Part shown: piece after piece, positions 1 to 6,476 of the stretch
Layout: each line of letters begins with the position of its first letter
Position numbering within the stretch: the first letter of the stretch is position 1
From: Actinomycetota bacterium
GTDB taxonomy: Bacteria > Actinomycetota > Actinomycetes > Actinomycetales > Microbacteriaceae
Direction of reading: 5' to 3'
DNA: 8,445 bases
Assembly (NCBI GenBank): GCA_009703445.1
Contig: WLGA01000046.1
Span: 1 to 8,445, forward strand
The notes under the pieces: generated by a model
Seen by the model: the letters and a program-made list of their open reading frames with translations, nothing else
The model's database searches: none
What the model was told of the DNA's origin: nothing
Position numbers and translations under genes: made by a program

Positions 1-1312
1 ACTCTTCAGGAACGTCGATGGTTAGGTCTTCGAAAGGCTCGTGTAGCTTGCCGTCAACGCGCTTGGTAACTACCTGTGGCTTACCAACGGTTAGCTCGTA
101 GCCTTCGCGACGCATCTGCTCGACAAGGATGGCAAGAGCAAGCTCTCCACGACCCTGAACTTCCCAAGCGTCTGGACGCTCGGTAGGAAGAACGCGGATA
201 GAAACGTTACCGATTAGCTCCTTGTCAAGGCGGTCCTTGACGAGGCGAGCAGTGACCTTTGCACCCTTGACGCGACCGGCCATAGGTGAAGTGTTGATAC
301 CGATGGTCATCGAGATGGCTGGGTCATCAACGGTGATCATTGGCAAAGGACGGATGTCGTTGAGGTCCGCAAGAGTTTCACCAATGGTGATGTCTTCGAT
401 ACCGGCAACAGCGACGATGTCGCCAGGGTTAGCCTCTTCGGTTGGGAAGCGCTCAAGAGCCTTGGTCTTTAGAAGTTCGGTGATCTTCACGGTCTGGGTG
501 GTGCCATCCTGGCGAACCCAAGCGACCTGCTGACCCTTCTTCAGAGTTCCGTTGAAGATACGAAGCAACGCTAGACGACCCAAGAATGGAGAAGCGTCAA
601 GGTTGGTTACGTGAGCCTGAAGTGGAGCCTCGTCGTCGTAAACCGGGGCTGGGATGTACTTCATGATTGCGCCGAATAGTGGCTCTAGGTTTTCACCTTC
701 AGGAAGGGTGCCGTCAGCTGGCTTTACCAACGACGCGATTCCGGCGCGGCCAGATGCGTAGATGATTGGCAAGTCAAGGATGCCGTCGATGTCTAGGTCA
801 GGAACTGAGTCATGAAGGTCAGAAGCTAGGCCTAGAAGTAGGTCGTGGGTCTCTTCGACAACCTCGTCGATGCGAGCGTCAGGACGGTCAGTCTTGTTTA
901 CCAACAAGATAACTGGAAGCTTTGCCTCAAGAGCCTTGCGAAGCACGAAGCGAGTCTGAGGAAGTGGGCCCTCAGAAGCGTCGACTAGGAGAACAACACC
1001 GTCAACCATTGAAAGACCACGCTCAACCTCGCCACCGAAGTCGGCGTGACCTGGGGTGTCGATTACGTTGATGGTGATTTCCTTGCCATCTGCGTGTTCG
1101 CCCTTGTAGGCAATCGCAGTGTTCTTGGCAAGAATGGTGATGCCCTTTTCGCGCTCGAGGTCACCCGAGTCCATTACGCGTTCGCCCACGGTACCGTGGT
1201 CGCTGAAAGAGCCGGTCTGGCGAAGCATGGCATCGACCAGGGTGGTCTTGCCGTGGTCTACGTGGGCGACGATTGCAACGTTACGCAAGTCATCTCTGGT
1301 GGCCTTGGCCAT
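1..1312 (-). CDS. typA: TypA/BipA translational GTPase (partial; C-terminus beyond window)
   Basis: TypA/BipA is an EF-G-like GTPase that binds the ribosome and assists 50S assembly and translation under stress (family knowledge). The reading frame is open from ATG at 1312 to the window edge, giving 437 residues of a family that is usually about 605-640 long, so roughly the last 170-200 residues (end of the EF-G-like part and the TypA-specific C-terminal domain) are missing. Visible GTPase motifs: G1 AHVDHGKT (16-23), G2 region REKGITI (54-60), G3 DTPGH (85-89), G4 NKTD (139-142) and a G5-like ASG (186-188). The E-V-E-R-G stretch after DTPGHADFGG is typical of TypA rather than EF-G or LepA. 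The start is supported by AAAGGA at 1320-1325, 7 nt upstream. It lies downstream of the importer ATPase gene on the same strand, 129 bp away. Leu codons favour CTT/CTA/TTG, as expected for a well-expressed gene here. It is complete in this window only at its 5' end. Confidence 0.96.
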   Translation of the reverse strand, partial: MAKATRDDLRNVAIVAHVDHGKTTLVDAMLRQTGSFSDHGTVGERVMDSGDLEREKGITILAKNTAIAYKGEHADGKEITINVIDTPGHADFGGEVERGLSMVDGVVLLVDASEGPLPQTRFVLRKALEAKLPVILLVNKTDRPDARIDEVVEETHDLLLGLASDLHDSVPDLDIDGILDLPIIYASGRAGIASLVKPADGTLPEGENLEPLFGAIMKYIPAPVYDDEAPLQAHVTNLDASPFLGRLALLRIFNGTLKKGQQVAWVRQDGTTQTVKITELLKTKALERFPTEEANPGDIVAVAGIEDITIGETLADLNDIRPLPMITVDDPAISMTIGINTSPMAGRVKGAKVTARLVKDRLDKELIGNVSIRVLPTERPDAWEVQGRGELALAILVEQMRREGYELTVGKPQVVTKRVDGKLHEPFEDLTIDVPEE

Positions 1313-1396
1313 AAGAACATCCTTTGTGAGCGCGCCAAACAGCATGAAAGTTGACGCTTCGAAATTATTTAGGGGGTGCAGAACTGCATCTTTGAG

Positions 1397-1427
1397 CCCC
1401 TGCCCTTTCAGTCTACCTGAGCAGGGG
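1397..1427 (-). terminator. Stem-loop between the importer ATPase gene and typA; possible terminator
   Basis: The arms CCCCTGC (1397-1403) and GCAGGGG (1421-1427) pair perfectly. Inside them, TCAG (1408-1411) pairs with CTGA (1417-1420) around a 5-nt loop, with a 4-nt bulge on one side. It starts 14 nt after the stop codon of the ATPase gene, as read on the minus strand. There is no T run after the 3' arm in either direction (minus strand continues CTCAAAGATG), so it is not a standard intrinsic terminator. It could be a U-tract-less terminator, an mRNA 3' end stabiliser, or part of the typA leader. A second short palindrome, TGCAG-AA-CTGCA, lies at 1377-1388. Between these and the typA start I see no clear -35/-10 pair. 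Confidence 0.35.
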
Positions 1428-1441
1428 TAAAAAGTGGAGGT

Positions 1442-3088
1442 TTACTTGGCTGCTAAGCGCGCCTCGCGGCGGATTCGCTGCAACTCTGGGTCTGGCACCG
1501 GCACGGCAGAAATCAAGCGCTTGGTGTATTCCTCCTGAGGGCGCTTGAGGATGTCGTCACGGTTTCCGACCTCAACGAGCCTTCCGTTCTGCATAACCGC
1601 AATTCGGTGAGACAGAATGTCAACGACCGCGAGGTCGTGACTGATGAAGAGGCAGGCGAACTTCAACTGCTCCTGCAGACCCTGAAGCAGCTCAAGGAAT
1701 CGAGCCTGGACCGAGACGTCAAGAGCAGAAGTTGGCTCATCAGCAATCAGAAGATCAGGCGTCAAAGCTAGAGCTCGTGCAATACCTACTCGTTGACGCT
1801 GACCACCTGAAAGTTCGTGCGGGTAGCGGTTTCGGTAACTGCGAGGAAGTTCGACCGAGTCGAGAAGGTCTTCTACTCGACGGTTTAGCTCGTCGCCCTT
1901 GGCGATGTTCGCCAGGAACAAAGGCTCGCCGATGCTTTCGCCAATCGGCAGGCGCGGGTTTAGCGAGCTGGCAGGGTCCTGAAAAACGATTCCTGTCTGA
2001 CGACGAATCGAACGGAGGTCCTTCTGACTTGCGTGGCTGATGTCCTGACCGACTACCTCGAGCTTTCCACCTGAAATCGGCAGGAGGCCAATGGCCGCGC
2101 GACCAATAGTGGTCTTTCCAGAACCTGATTCGCCCACCAAGCCAACAATCTCACCAGGGTAAATCTCAAGATTGAAGCCCTGAACGGCCTTGAATGCTGG
2201 GATGCGACCGCGCTTCGGGTACTCAATTTCCACGTTCTCTAGCTTTAGGACCGGTGCGGCGCTCTTACCTTCGGACGGTTCGAGCGTTCGGGCTGCAACG
2301 GTTCCGAGCTTAGGCACGGATGCGAGCAAAGCTTGAGTGTATGGGTGGTTAGGGCGGTTAAAGATTTGGTCGGCGGTGCCGTACTCGAGCGTCAGACCAT
2401 CCTTCATAACCAGGATGTCGTCAGCGAGGTCGGCGACAACGCCCATGTCGTGGGTGATCAAGAGGACGGCCGAATTCAACCGGTCGCGAAGGTTTCTCAT
2501 GAGGTCGAGAATTTCAGCCTGAACGGTGACGTCTAGGGCGGTGGTTGGCTCGTCGGCAACCAAAAGACCAGGGTCACAAGCCAATGCTTGGGCGATCATC
2601 GCGCGCTGACGCTGGCCGCCAGAAAGCTGGTGCGGGTACTTGTCGAATGAAGCCTCAGGGTTTGGAATTTCAACCATGGTGATTAGCTCAACTGCGCGAG
2701 CTTTAGCCTCTTTTGGCCCCATGTCGAAGTGTGTGCGAAGGGTCTCGACGATCTGGAAACCGATTGTGTAAACCGGGTTCAACGCGGTCATCGGCTCTTG
2801 GAAGATGTATGCCACTTCCTTGCCGCGGTATTGACGAAGAGTGGTTGCTGAGGCTCCAACCATCTCTACGCCCTTGACCTGGACGCTTCCAGAGGTGCGG
2901 GCGTTGCTAGCCAGCAAAGACATCAAGCCCATGGCCGTTGTCGACTTACCGGAACCGGACTCACCAACGATGGCAAGCACCTGGCCTGGCTTGACTTCGA
3001 AGTTCATGTCGATAGCGGCCGGATACCAGACGCCATCTACCCAGAAGTCAATGTTGTAGTTGCTAACCTTCAGAATCGGCTCAGACAT
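1442..3088 (-). CDS. ABC importer ATPase, two fused nucleotide-binding domains (OppD-OppF / DppD-DppF type)
   Basis: This is the cytoplasmic ATPase that powers uptake by the permease pair encoded upstream. The 548 residues hold two complete ABC domains. Domain 1 (about 5-261): Walker A GESGSGKS 42-49, Q-loop Q97, signature LSGGQ 155-159, Walker B LLVADE 175-180, D-loop ALD 184-186, switch H213, then the NHPYTQALLASVP oligopeptide-transporter tail at 247-259. Domain 2 (about 280-540): Walker A GESGSGKT 319-326, Q370, LSGGQ 426-430, Walker B LLIADE 446-451, switch H484, with a shorter tail reading EEYTKRLISAVP. Both sites look catalytically intact. Each half resembles OppD/DppD and OppF/DppF; in Proteobacteria these are usually separate genes of about 330 residues, while fused forms (as in GsiA/YejF-type proteins) are common in Actinobacteria. 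The ATG at 3088 has AGGAG at 3096-3100, 7 nt upstream. It is separated from its permease genes by an antisense PH-domain gene. The exact substrate (peptide, glutathione-like or nickel chelate) cannot be decided. Confidence 0.95.
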   Translation of the reverse strand: MSEPILKVSNYNIDFWVDGVWYPAAIDMNFEVKPGQVLAIVGESGSGKSTTAMGLMSLLASNARTSGSVQVKGVEMVGASATTLRQYRGKEVAYIFQEPMTALNPVYTIGFQIVETLRTHFDMGPKEAKARAVELITMVEIPNPEASFDKYPHQLSGGQRQRAMIAQALACDPGLLVADEPTTALDVTVQAEILDLMRNLRDRLNSAVLLITHDMGVVADLADDILVMKDGLTLEYGTADQIFNRPNHPYTQALLASVPKLGTVAARTLEPSEGKSAAPVLKLENVEIEYPKRGRIPAFKAVQGFNLEIYPGEIVGLVGESGSGKTTIGRAAIGLLPISGGKLEVVGQDISHASQKDLRSIRRQTGIVFQDPASSLNPRLPIGESIGEPLFLANIAKGDELNRRVEDLLDSVELPRSYRNRYPHELSGGQRQRVGIARALALTPDLLIADEPTSALDVSVQARFLELLQGLQEQLKFACLFISHDLAVVDILSHRIAVMQNGRLVEVGNRDDILKRPQEEYTKRLISAVPVPDPELQRIRREARLAAK

Positions 3089-3114
3089 TATTTATCTCCT
3101 GCGATGATTGAAAC

Positions 3115-3702
3115 GTGAGTAATAGACAAATCTTCAGAACGCGCAGTGGCTACGTTTTTGCCGGCCTGGTGTTCGCACTGTGCGCGCTGCTGACCGCAAC
3201 TCTGTGGCTGACCGAGGATGTTCAGACCGCTGTTTCCGGAAGCCTTTGGGCTGCAGCATTCGTGCTCGCGGCATACTTGATTTTCATTAGACCAAAGATC
3301 GAAATCTTCGATGAAGGCGTGATCATCACCAACCCATTCACCTCGATTGCAATCGGTTGGCACAAGGTAATCGATATCGACGTTCGCTACTCGCTGACCA
3401 TTGTTACTCCAGCTAAGCGAATTAGTTCTTGGGCTGCGGTTGCTCCCGGCCGCTACCACGCCAGAACAGTTCATTCCAGCGAACTCAAGGGATACAAGCT
3501 CAGCAACCAGGTTCAAATTCGACCGGGAGAATCCCCAAGAACCAGCAGCGGCGAGGCCGCTCAACTCTGCAGACTTCGCTTTGAAGCTTTCGATCCAGAG
3601 ACCGCCAACAAAATGGAAACCCGAGTTCAAATCAATGCCCTCAGCGGAACCGCGCTCATTTTGTGCGCCATAGCGGCGCTCGTTATTCAGAACCTTCATT
3701 AG
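3115..3702 (+). CDS. PH-domain membrane protein, antisense within the importer operon
   Basis: The 195-residue protein has two membrane helices near the N-terminus (about 13-32 and 39-58). These are followed at once by a bacterial PH-like segment (about 59-120) that starts RPKIEIFDEGVIITNP and runs through IGWHKVIDIDVRYSLTI and SSWAAVAPGR. This helix-helix-PH layout, with the W-A-A-x-A-P-G-R patch, is what I know from small actinobacterial PH-domain proteins of unknown function. A Pro/Ser/Arg-rich linker and a third hydrophobic segment (about 176-193) follow. It is probably a membrane protein with its PH domain in the cytoplasm; no enzyme motif is seen. The start is GTG at 3115: an in-frame TGA at 3109-3111 blocks any extension, and no ATG follows until the last quarter. 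No good Shine-Dalgarno site precedes it. It is the only plus-strand gene here. Its TAG (3700-3702) overlaps the TAA of the permease gene (3699-3701), and it diverges from the ATPase gene with 26 bp between starts. Leu codons lean to CTG/CTC, unlike typA. Confidence 0.88.
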   Translation: MSNRQIFRTRSGYVFAGLVFALCALLTATLWLTEDVQTAVSGSLWAAAFVLAAYLIFIRPKIEIFDEGVIITNPFTSIAIGWHKVIDIDVRYSLTIVTPAKRISSWAAVAPGRYHARTVHSSELKGYKLSNQVQIRPGESPRTSSGEAAQLCRLRFEAFDPETANKMETRVQINALSGTALILCAIAALVIQNLH

Positions 3703-4772
3703 GCGCGCGCCTTCGCCAACTTCGCCTCAGCGCGGTCCTTCTTGGTGATTCGACGCTTCTGACGAGGGTCGAAGGCATCTCGCAAACCATCACCGATGAA
3801 GTTGATGCAGAGCGCAATGGCGATGATGAACATACCTGGATACCAGAACAACCAAGGTCGGGTAGTGAACGAGTCCTGGTACTTCGAGATCAACAAACCG
3901 AGTGAAACGTCTGGCGGCACGACACCGAAGCCGAGGTAGCTCAACGCCGACTCGGTGATGATCGCACCTGACATTAGAAGCGTTACCGACACGATGATTA
4001 CACCGACGGCGTTCGGCAGGATGTGCTTGAACACAATTCTTGCGTTGTTTGCGCCGGCAACTCGAGCGGCGTCGACAAACTCACGTTCGCGAAGGCTTAG
4101 GAATTCACCGCGCACCAATCGCGACAGACCTGTCCAAGAAAACAGACCAAGGTAGGTTGCTAGGAAGATGACGCCGAGGTTTCCAAACTGGAAACCGATT
4201 ACCGAACCGATGATGATTGCAGGAATCGTGATGATGAAGTCTGTGAAACGCATCAAAACAGCGTCTACCCAGCCGCGGAAGTAGCCAGTCACGGCACCGA
4301 CAACGGTTCCGATGAAAGCGGCGATGAGGCCGATGATTAGCATCACGACGATTGACTGCTGCGCTCCGCGCATTACAAGTGCAAAATAGTCGAGGCCGAT
4401 GTCATCTTGCCCGAACGGGTGAGCGCCAATGGCCATACCGGTGCCATCGATGAATGAAGGCAGGATGTCCAGTGTTGGAGCTCCGACGATTCCCTCTGGT
4501 GACACAGTCAGGTTCGGGTCGATGTCGGTGATGCTCCAGTTCCACCAGCCGGGGAACGAAATTGGGTTCGTTTCGTTTCCTAGGTGAATTCCCGATGCAG
4601 TGAATACGAACAGCACCATGAAAATTAGGCTCACCAGCGAAATCATTGCCGCGCGGTGTCGAACGAAACGGCGGCGAACGATTTGACCTTGACTTAGGCC
4701 TTCGGTCTCTTTATTTGCGATGGCGTTTTCGCCGGTCTGAGAAACGAGTTCTTTTGATTTCTTCTTGAACAT
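3699..4772 (-). CDS. ABC importer permease, OppC/DppC type
   Basis: This is the second transmembrane subunit of the importer; it pairs with the OppB-type protein encoded just upstream to form the channel in the cytoplasmic membrane. Length is 357, slightly longer than the usual 290-320. Layout: a polar N-terminal tail (1-40), TM1 about 41-60, an external stretch of about 80 residues with several Trp and Pro, then the conserved OppC-type motif HPFGQDDIGLDYFALVMRGA (118-137), and TM2-TM6 (about 140-161, 172-195, 199-218, 256-278, 310-332). The cytoplasmic coupling (EAA) loop is visible at about 231-254, reading EFVDAARVAGA then PN at the end. The C-terminus is basic and Lys/Ala/Arg-rich. The ATG at 4772 follows the upstream stop by 2 bp with GGAAAG a few bases before it, inside the end of the upstream gene, so translation is probably coupled. 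Its stop overlaps the stop of the convergent PH-domain gene, leaving no room for a terminator between them. Confidence 0.95.
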   Translation of the reverse strand: MFKKKSKELVSQTGENAIANKETEGLSQGQIVRRRFVRHRAAMISLVSLIFMVLFVFTASGIHLGNETNPISFPGWWNWSITDIDPNLTVSPEGIVGAPTLDILPSFIDGTGMAIGAHPFGQDDIGLDYFALVMRGAQQSIVVMLIIGLIAAFIGTVVGAVTGYFRGWVDAVLMRFTDFIITIPAIIIGSVIGFQFGNLGVIFLATYLGLFSWTGLSRLVRGEFLSLREREFVDAARVAGANNARIVFKHILPNAVGVIIVSVTLLMSGAIITESALSYLGFGVVPPDVSLGLLISKYQDSFTTRPWLFWYPGMFIIAIALCINFIGDGLRDAFDPRQKRRITKKDRAEAKLAKARA

Positions 4773-4774
4773 GA

Positions 4775-6313
4775 TTACTTTCCAACTCGAATTCGTGGAT
4801 CCAGAACTGAATAAAGCAGGTCAGCCGCAAGGTTGGCCAGAACAGACATAGTTGCTGTCACAAGGAACACGCCCATGAGCAGGTTGAGGTCCATGGAGTT
4901 GATTGCCTGGTTAAAGAGCGTTCCCATTCCAACCCAACCGAAGATTCGCTCGGTGATGATCGCACCACCGATGATTCCGGCAAAGTCGACAACCATAAGA
5001 GTGGTCAACGGAATCATGGTGTTACGGAAGGCGTGGCGCATGATTACTGTGCGTTCTGTAAGGCCCTTAGCTCGAGCCGTACGGATGTAATCCTGGTTCA
5101 AGACTTCGAGAAGCGAACCGCGCGAGTAGCGGATGTAGCCTGCGAAGGAAATCAGGGTTAGCGCAACGGTTGGCAGGAACATGTGCATCAAAATGTCGAG
5201 TGTGGTGAACCAGAAGTTTCCTGGCTCCAACAAATCATTGACCTGACCGACAGTTGGCACAGGTCGGAAGTTGACCGCATCGGTTGACATGTATGGGCCC
5301 CAGGTCTGCATGAACTTGTCGACCAATATCAGGCCGGCAATCAAAATCGAGGTCAAAATTGTGGTTCGAATTACAGGCCCACGGTCAATCTTGGCGAACA
5401 CGAAGCTGACGCCCACTGCCAAACCGATGGTCACAACGCCAAGAAGGATGAAGTTGAGAAGGTGCCCATCCTGGTCTAGAACCCACTGAGTTGGATAGTA
5501 AGCAACAAGCCCGAGCACAGCCATAGCCAATGAAGATCGAAGTGCTGACTTGACCGTCAAACCGGTAGACAGGTGGGTGATGGCAAATGCGATGCCAACG
5601 CTCGCTCCGAAGATGACGATTGGGCCAAGGCCCGGGTTGCGGAACCAGTCAATGGCTCCCATTAGCCAAATGAGTGATGAGGTCGTTGAGGCTGCCACGG
5701 CAAAGATGGTTATTACTTTTCGCCGGTCGCCTCCGATAACCGAGCCCCAGAAAAGACCGCTGGCGAGCCCCAGCCCGATTACCCAGGGCGGAGACACTTG
5801 GGGTTCGGCGAGGAAGTTGTTAAACCCGATTGCTAGGTACTGCTTTAGAAGAACCGCAAACCAGAAGATCGGCAGCGAGAAGAGTAGGAATGCGAAGAAG
5901 GTCATGGCGTAGTCAAAGCGGCTGTACTGACGAAGCGCCGTGACGATACCGATGGTGATACCAAGGATGATTGCAATCACCGTTGCCCCGACGACCAAGC
6001 GAATGGTGGTTGGAATTGCCGCTGCAACCGCAGCTGTGACGGACTGAGCGTCACGAGTCATACCGAAGTCGACTTGGCCCACAAAGGCTCCAAGGACGCC
6101 CTTGAGCCAGAGGAAGTAACGAAGTGGCGGTGGGACGTCGAGCTGCAGCTCTCGAGTGAGTGTGATGATCTGCTGTGCCGCGTTTGGATCCTGGCTGATT
6201 CTCAGAGCCTCAAGAGGGTCCCCAGAAATGGCGCTCAAGTTGTAGATGATAAAACTTGAGCCAAACAAGATAACGATCAACGCCGAGAGACGGCGCATGA
6301 TATAGGCGATCAA
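4775..6313 (-). CDS. ABC importer permease, OppB/DppB type, with a large extra membrane block
   Basis: This is the first transmembrane subunit of the importer. The N-terminus (YIMRRLSALIVILFGSSFI, 4-22) and the stretch up to about 165 are typical OppB/DppB: TM1, an external domain with DFGMT (82-86), then TM2 and TM3. The C-terminal part is also typical: LDILMHMFLPTVALT (372-386), the EAA loop DYIRTARAKGL (408-418), the I-I-T-E-R-I-F-G-W-x-G-M-G motif near 450, and a final LDPRIRVGK. Between them, about residues 172-332 form an extra block with six hydrophobic segments, so the protein is 512 long against the usual 305-340. An even number of added helices would keep the topology. The start chosen is TTG at 6313, because AAAGGG lies 6 nt upstream; the ATG at 6298 has no such site and would remove five residues of the N-terminal segment. 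The next permease starts 2 bp after its stop. Confidence 0.94.
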   Translation of the reverse strand: MIAYIMRRLSALIVILFGSSFIIYNLSAISGDPLEALRISQDPNAAQQIITLTRELQLDVPPPLRYFLWLKGVLGAFVGQVDFGMTRDAQSVTAAVAAAIPTTIRLVVGATVIAIILGITIGIVTALRQYSRFDYAMTFFAFLLFSLPIFWFAVLLKQYLAIGFNNFLAEPQVSPPWVIGLGLASGLFWGSVIGGDRRKVITIFAVAASTTSSLIWLMGAIDWFRNPGLGPIVIFGASVGIAFAITHLSTGLTVKSALRSSLAMAVLGLVAYYPTQWVLDQDGHLLNFILLGVVTIGLAVGVSFVFAKIDRGPVIRTTILTSILIAGLILVDKFMQTWGPYMSTDAVNFRPVPTVGQVNDLLEPGNFWFTTLDILMHMFLPTVALTLISFAGYIRYSRGSLLEVLNQDYIRTARAKGLTERTVIMRHAFRNTMIPLTTLMVVDFAGIIGGAIITERIFGWVGMGTLFNQAINSMDLNLLMGVFLVTATMSVLANLAADLLYSVLDPRIRVGK

Positions 6314-6319
6314 TTTGAT

Positions 6320-6325
6320 CCCTTT
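6320..6325 (-). promoter_or_regulatory. Ribosome binding site supporting a TTG start
   Basis: On the minus strand AAAGGG is followed by 6 nt (ATCAAA) and then TTG at 6313-6311. The next in-frame ATG, at 6298, has no purine-rich site at the right distance. This favours the rare TTG start for the OppB-type permease, which may lower its translation relative to the binding protein, whose gene has a full AAGGAG site and ATG. Confidence 0.6.
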
Positions 6326-6328
6326 CGG

Positions 6329-6342
6329 TCACAACTTTGTGA
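6329..6342. promoter_or_regulatory. Short palindrome in the leader of the permease operon; possible operator
   Basis: TCACAA-CT-TTGTGA is a perfect inverted repeat with 6-bp arms. It lies 16 bp upstream of the TTG start of the OppB-type permease and just upstream of its ribosome binding site. It could bind a dimeric repressor, form a small RNA hairpin near the ribosome site, or be chance. Its half-sites are in the opposite order to a CRP site (TGTGA-N6-TCACA), so I do not call it CRP. I see no convincing -35/-10 pair beside it. Confidence 0.25.
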
Positions 6343-6411
6343 TTTAAAACTTCGGCGAATGGTGTTCGCTCCAGCCTAAACCAGAAGAAATAATTATTCT
6401 CTCTCCACCCG

Positions 6412-6445
6412 AAAAAGGCACCCAGATTTCTCTGGGTGCCTTTTT
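6412..6445 (-). terminator. Strong intrinsic terminator after the binding-protein gene
   Basis: A perfect 10-bp stem GGCACCCAGA (6417-6426) / TCTGGGTGCC (6431-6440) encloses a TTTC loop. It is flanked by AAAAA (6412-6416) and TTTTT (6441-6445), so it has a T run in both directions. In the minus direction it starts 31 nt after the TAG stop of the binding-protein gene and lies about 100 nt before the permease start. No plus-strand gene ends here, so its likely job is to end, or partly end, the binding-protein transcript. Partial read-through would give much binding protein and little permease/ATPase; full termination would require a separate promoter in 6314-6411. Confidence 0.88.
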
Positions 6446-6476
6446 CCTAGGTGGTGAAACGACTAGAAACTAAGTT

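Noticed and set aside
222..533. Plus-strand open frames inside typA (also 1046-1354 and 1119-1430)
   Set aside because: They are shadows of typA or its leader with Ser/Arg/Val-biased, low-complexity products and no ribosome sites or recognisable domains.
1377..1388. Palindrome TGCAG-AA-CTGCA in the typA leader as an operator
   Set aside because: Five-bp arms are expected by chance at this length, and no promoter elements are positioned around it.
3104..3118. Four-codon minicistron ATG-ATT-GAA-ACG-TGA overlapping the GTG start of the PH gene
   Set aside because: A GTGA overlap could couple translation, but there is no ribosome site before the ATG and such short frames are common by chance.
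3088..3699. Minus-strand frame of 203 codons between permease and ATPase genes, as a protein-coding gene
   Set aside because: It is in exact antisense register with the PH-domain gene, which has a clear helix-helix-PH pattern. The antisense product has no hydrophobic or domain pattern. It stays open because the PH gene lacks TTA, CTA and TCA codons. Kept only as a speculative finding about translated spacer.
5550..5912. Plus-strand open frames inside the permease, ATPase and binding-protein genes (also 1732-2040, 2333-2536, 2841-3059, 3955-4155, 4833-5090, 5271-5489, 6074-6259, 6712-6927)
   Set aside because: Each lies wholly within a well-supported minus-strand gene and shows no domain pattern of its own.
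6298..6313. ATG at 6298 as start of the OppB-type permease
   Set aside because: It has no Shine-Dalgarno site at the right distance and would cut the N-terminal IAYIM stretch; TTG at 6313 has AAAGGG 6 nt upstream.
6329..6342. CRP/cAMP receptor site
   Set aside because: The half-sites are in the wrong order and spacing for TGTGA-N6-TCACA.
6406..6418. Shared ACCCGAAAA-type stretch near the terminator (plus strand) and before the binding-protein ribosome site (minus strand, about 8358-8370)
   Set aside because: The match is about 12 bases with an indel and in inverted orientation; too short to distinguish from chance.
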